From positions 1-56,071 of the forward strand of contig NZ_BJDG01000024.1 in NCBI RefSeq assembly GCF_005404945.1: a DNA stretch of 56,071 bases, in the 5' to 3' direction. The notes below the pieces were generated by a model that made no database searches, had not been told where the DNA came from, and saw only the letters and a program-made list of their open reading frames with translations. A program made the translations under genes and the position numbers. The stretch is from Lactiplantibacillus pingfangensis. GTDB taxonomy: Bacteria > Bacillota > Bacilli > Lactobacillales > Lactobacillaceae. Shown in pieces: positions 55,961 to 56,071 of the stretch; position 1 is the first letter of the stretch; every line of letters starts with the position of its first letter.

Positions 55961-55987
55961 TGGTTTCTCAATGCTGAATAAAAAAAA

Positions 55988-56071
55988 CTGTGCAAATAAA
56001 GTGAACCCCCAAGGTTGGACAGAAAAATCCAATTTTGGGGGTTTCATTTATGAGTAAATTTAATTTCGATT
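55988..56071 (+). mobile_element. Left end of an IS3-family-like insertion sequence (truncated by the window)
   Basis: GTGAACCCCCAAGGTTGGACA (from about 56000) resembles the CCCCCAA...TTGGACA ends of IS150-group elements. The end folds into a hairpin (CCCCCAAggTTGGA with TCCAAttTTGGGGG), as those ends often do. A frame starts within it. The rest lies outside the window, so the family is inferred from the end only. Confidence 0.55.
56049..56071 (+). CDS. Start of a probable transposase OrfA (partial)
   Basis: Only seven codons are present (MSKFNFD), after GGGGG at a suitable distance. The call depends on the insertion-sequence end just upstream and cannot be verified within the window. Confidence 0.4.

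Overview
The window is a low-GC Gram-positive chromosome segment, almost certainly from the Lactiplantibacillus plantarum group. Reasons: the dlt operon headed by the DltE/PbpX2 esterase-like protein and DltX, an acetolactate decarboxylase, a pyruvate oxidase, a fermentative D-lactate dehydrogenase, a mevalonate-pathway HMG-CoA synthase, and classical Firmicutes operons (hrcA-grpE-dnaK-dnaJ, rimP-nusA-ylxR-ylxQ-infB-rbfA, uppS-cdsA-rseP-proS). No ribosomal RNA, CRISPR array, plasmid or complete prophage was seen. Species-level assignment is inference.

Layout. From 0.1 to 36 kb almost everything is on the minus strand, so operons read right to left. lepA stands alone (0.1-1.9 kb). The teichoic-acid D-alanylation operon dltE-dltX-dltA-dltB-dltC-dltD follows (2.1-7.8 kb), with a possible 20-codon leader peptide in its 5' region. 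Next is the heat-shock operon hrcA-grpE-dnaK-dnaJ (8.2-13.0 kb) with two CIRCE operators, then truB-ribF-aldB (13.2-15.9 kb). The rimP-to-rbfA translation operon (17.0-22.4 kb) has a hairpin terminator in its leader. polC, proS-rseP-cdsA-uppS, pyrH-frr and rpsB-tsf fill 22.5-35.9 kb. From 36 kb the strand use is mixed: a HAD phosphatase, a heterodimeric ABC exporter, ldhD, a tRNA-modification/GIY-YIG pair, plsC, the SOS regulator lexA, an AlkD-type DNA glycosylase, mvaS, a lipoprotein, a degenerate EIIA-like protein and tRNA-Ser(CGA). The last part holds a small-peptide locus, pyruvate oxidase with its Rrf2-type regulator, a divergent MFS/regulator pair, and the first bases of what looks like an IS3-family insertion sequence.

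The most unusual structure lies in three gene-poor gaps (15.9-17.0, 33.1-34.1 and 36.9-37.3 kb). They hold diverged copies of one modular intergenic repeat built from long imperfect palindromes. Two copies carry the same modules in the same order and spacing. The third, in the opposite orientation, lacks one internal module exactly between matching flanking sequences and ends before another. In every copy the same sense strand follows the 3' end of an upstream gene (rbfA, tsf, the HAD gene). Some stems keep pairing through compensatory changes. I could not match these to a named RNA or mobile-element family from the sequence alone.

Regulatory sites that can be read directly include CIRCE, a LexA box over the lexA -35, paired TTGTG-N11-CACA sites at the pox and rrf2 promoters, palindromes over the MFS promoter, and a possible pseudoknot in the rpsB leader.
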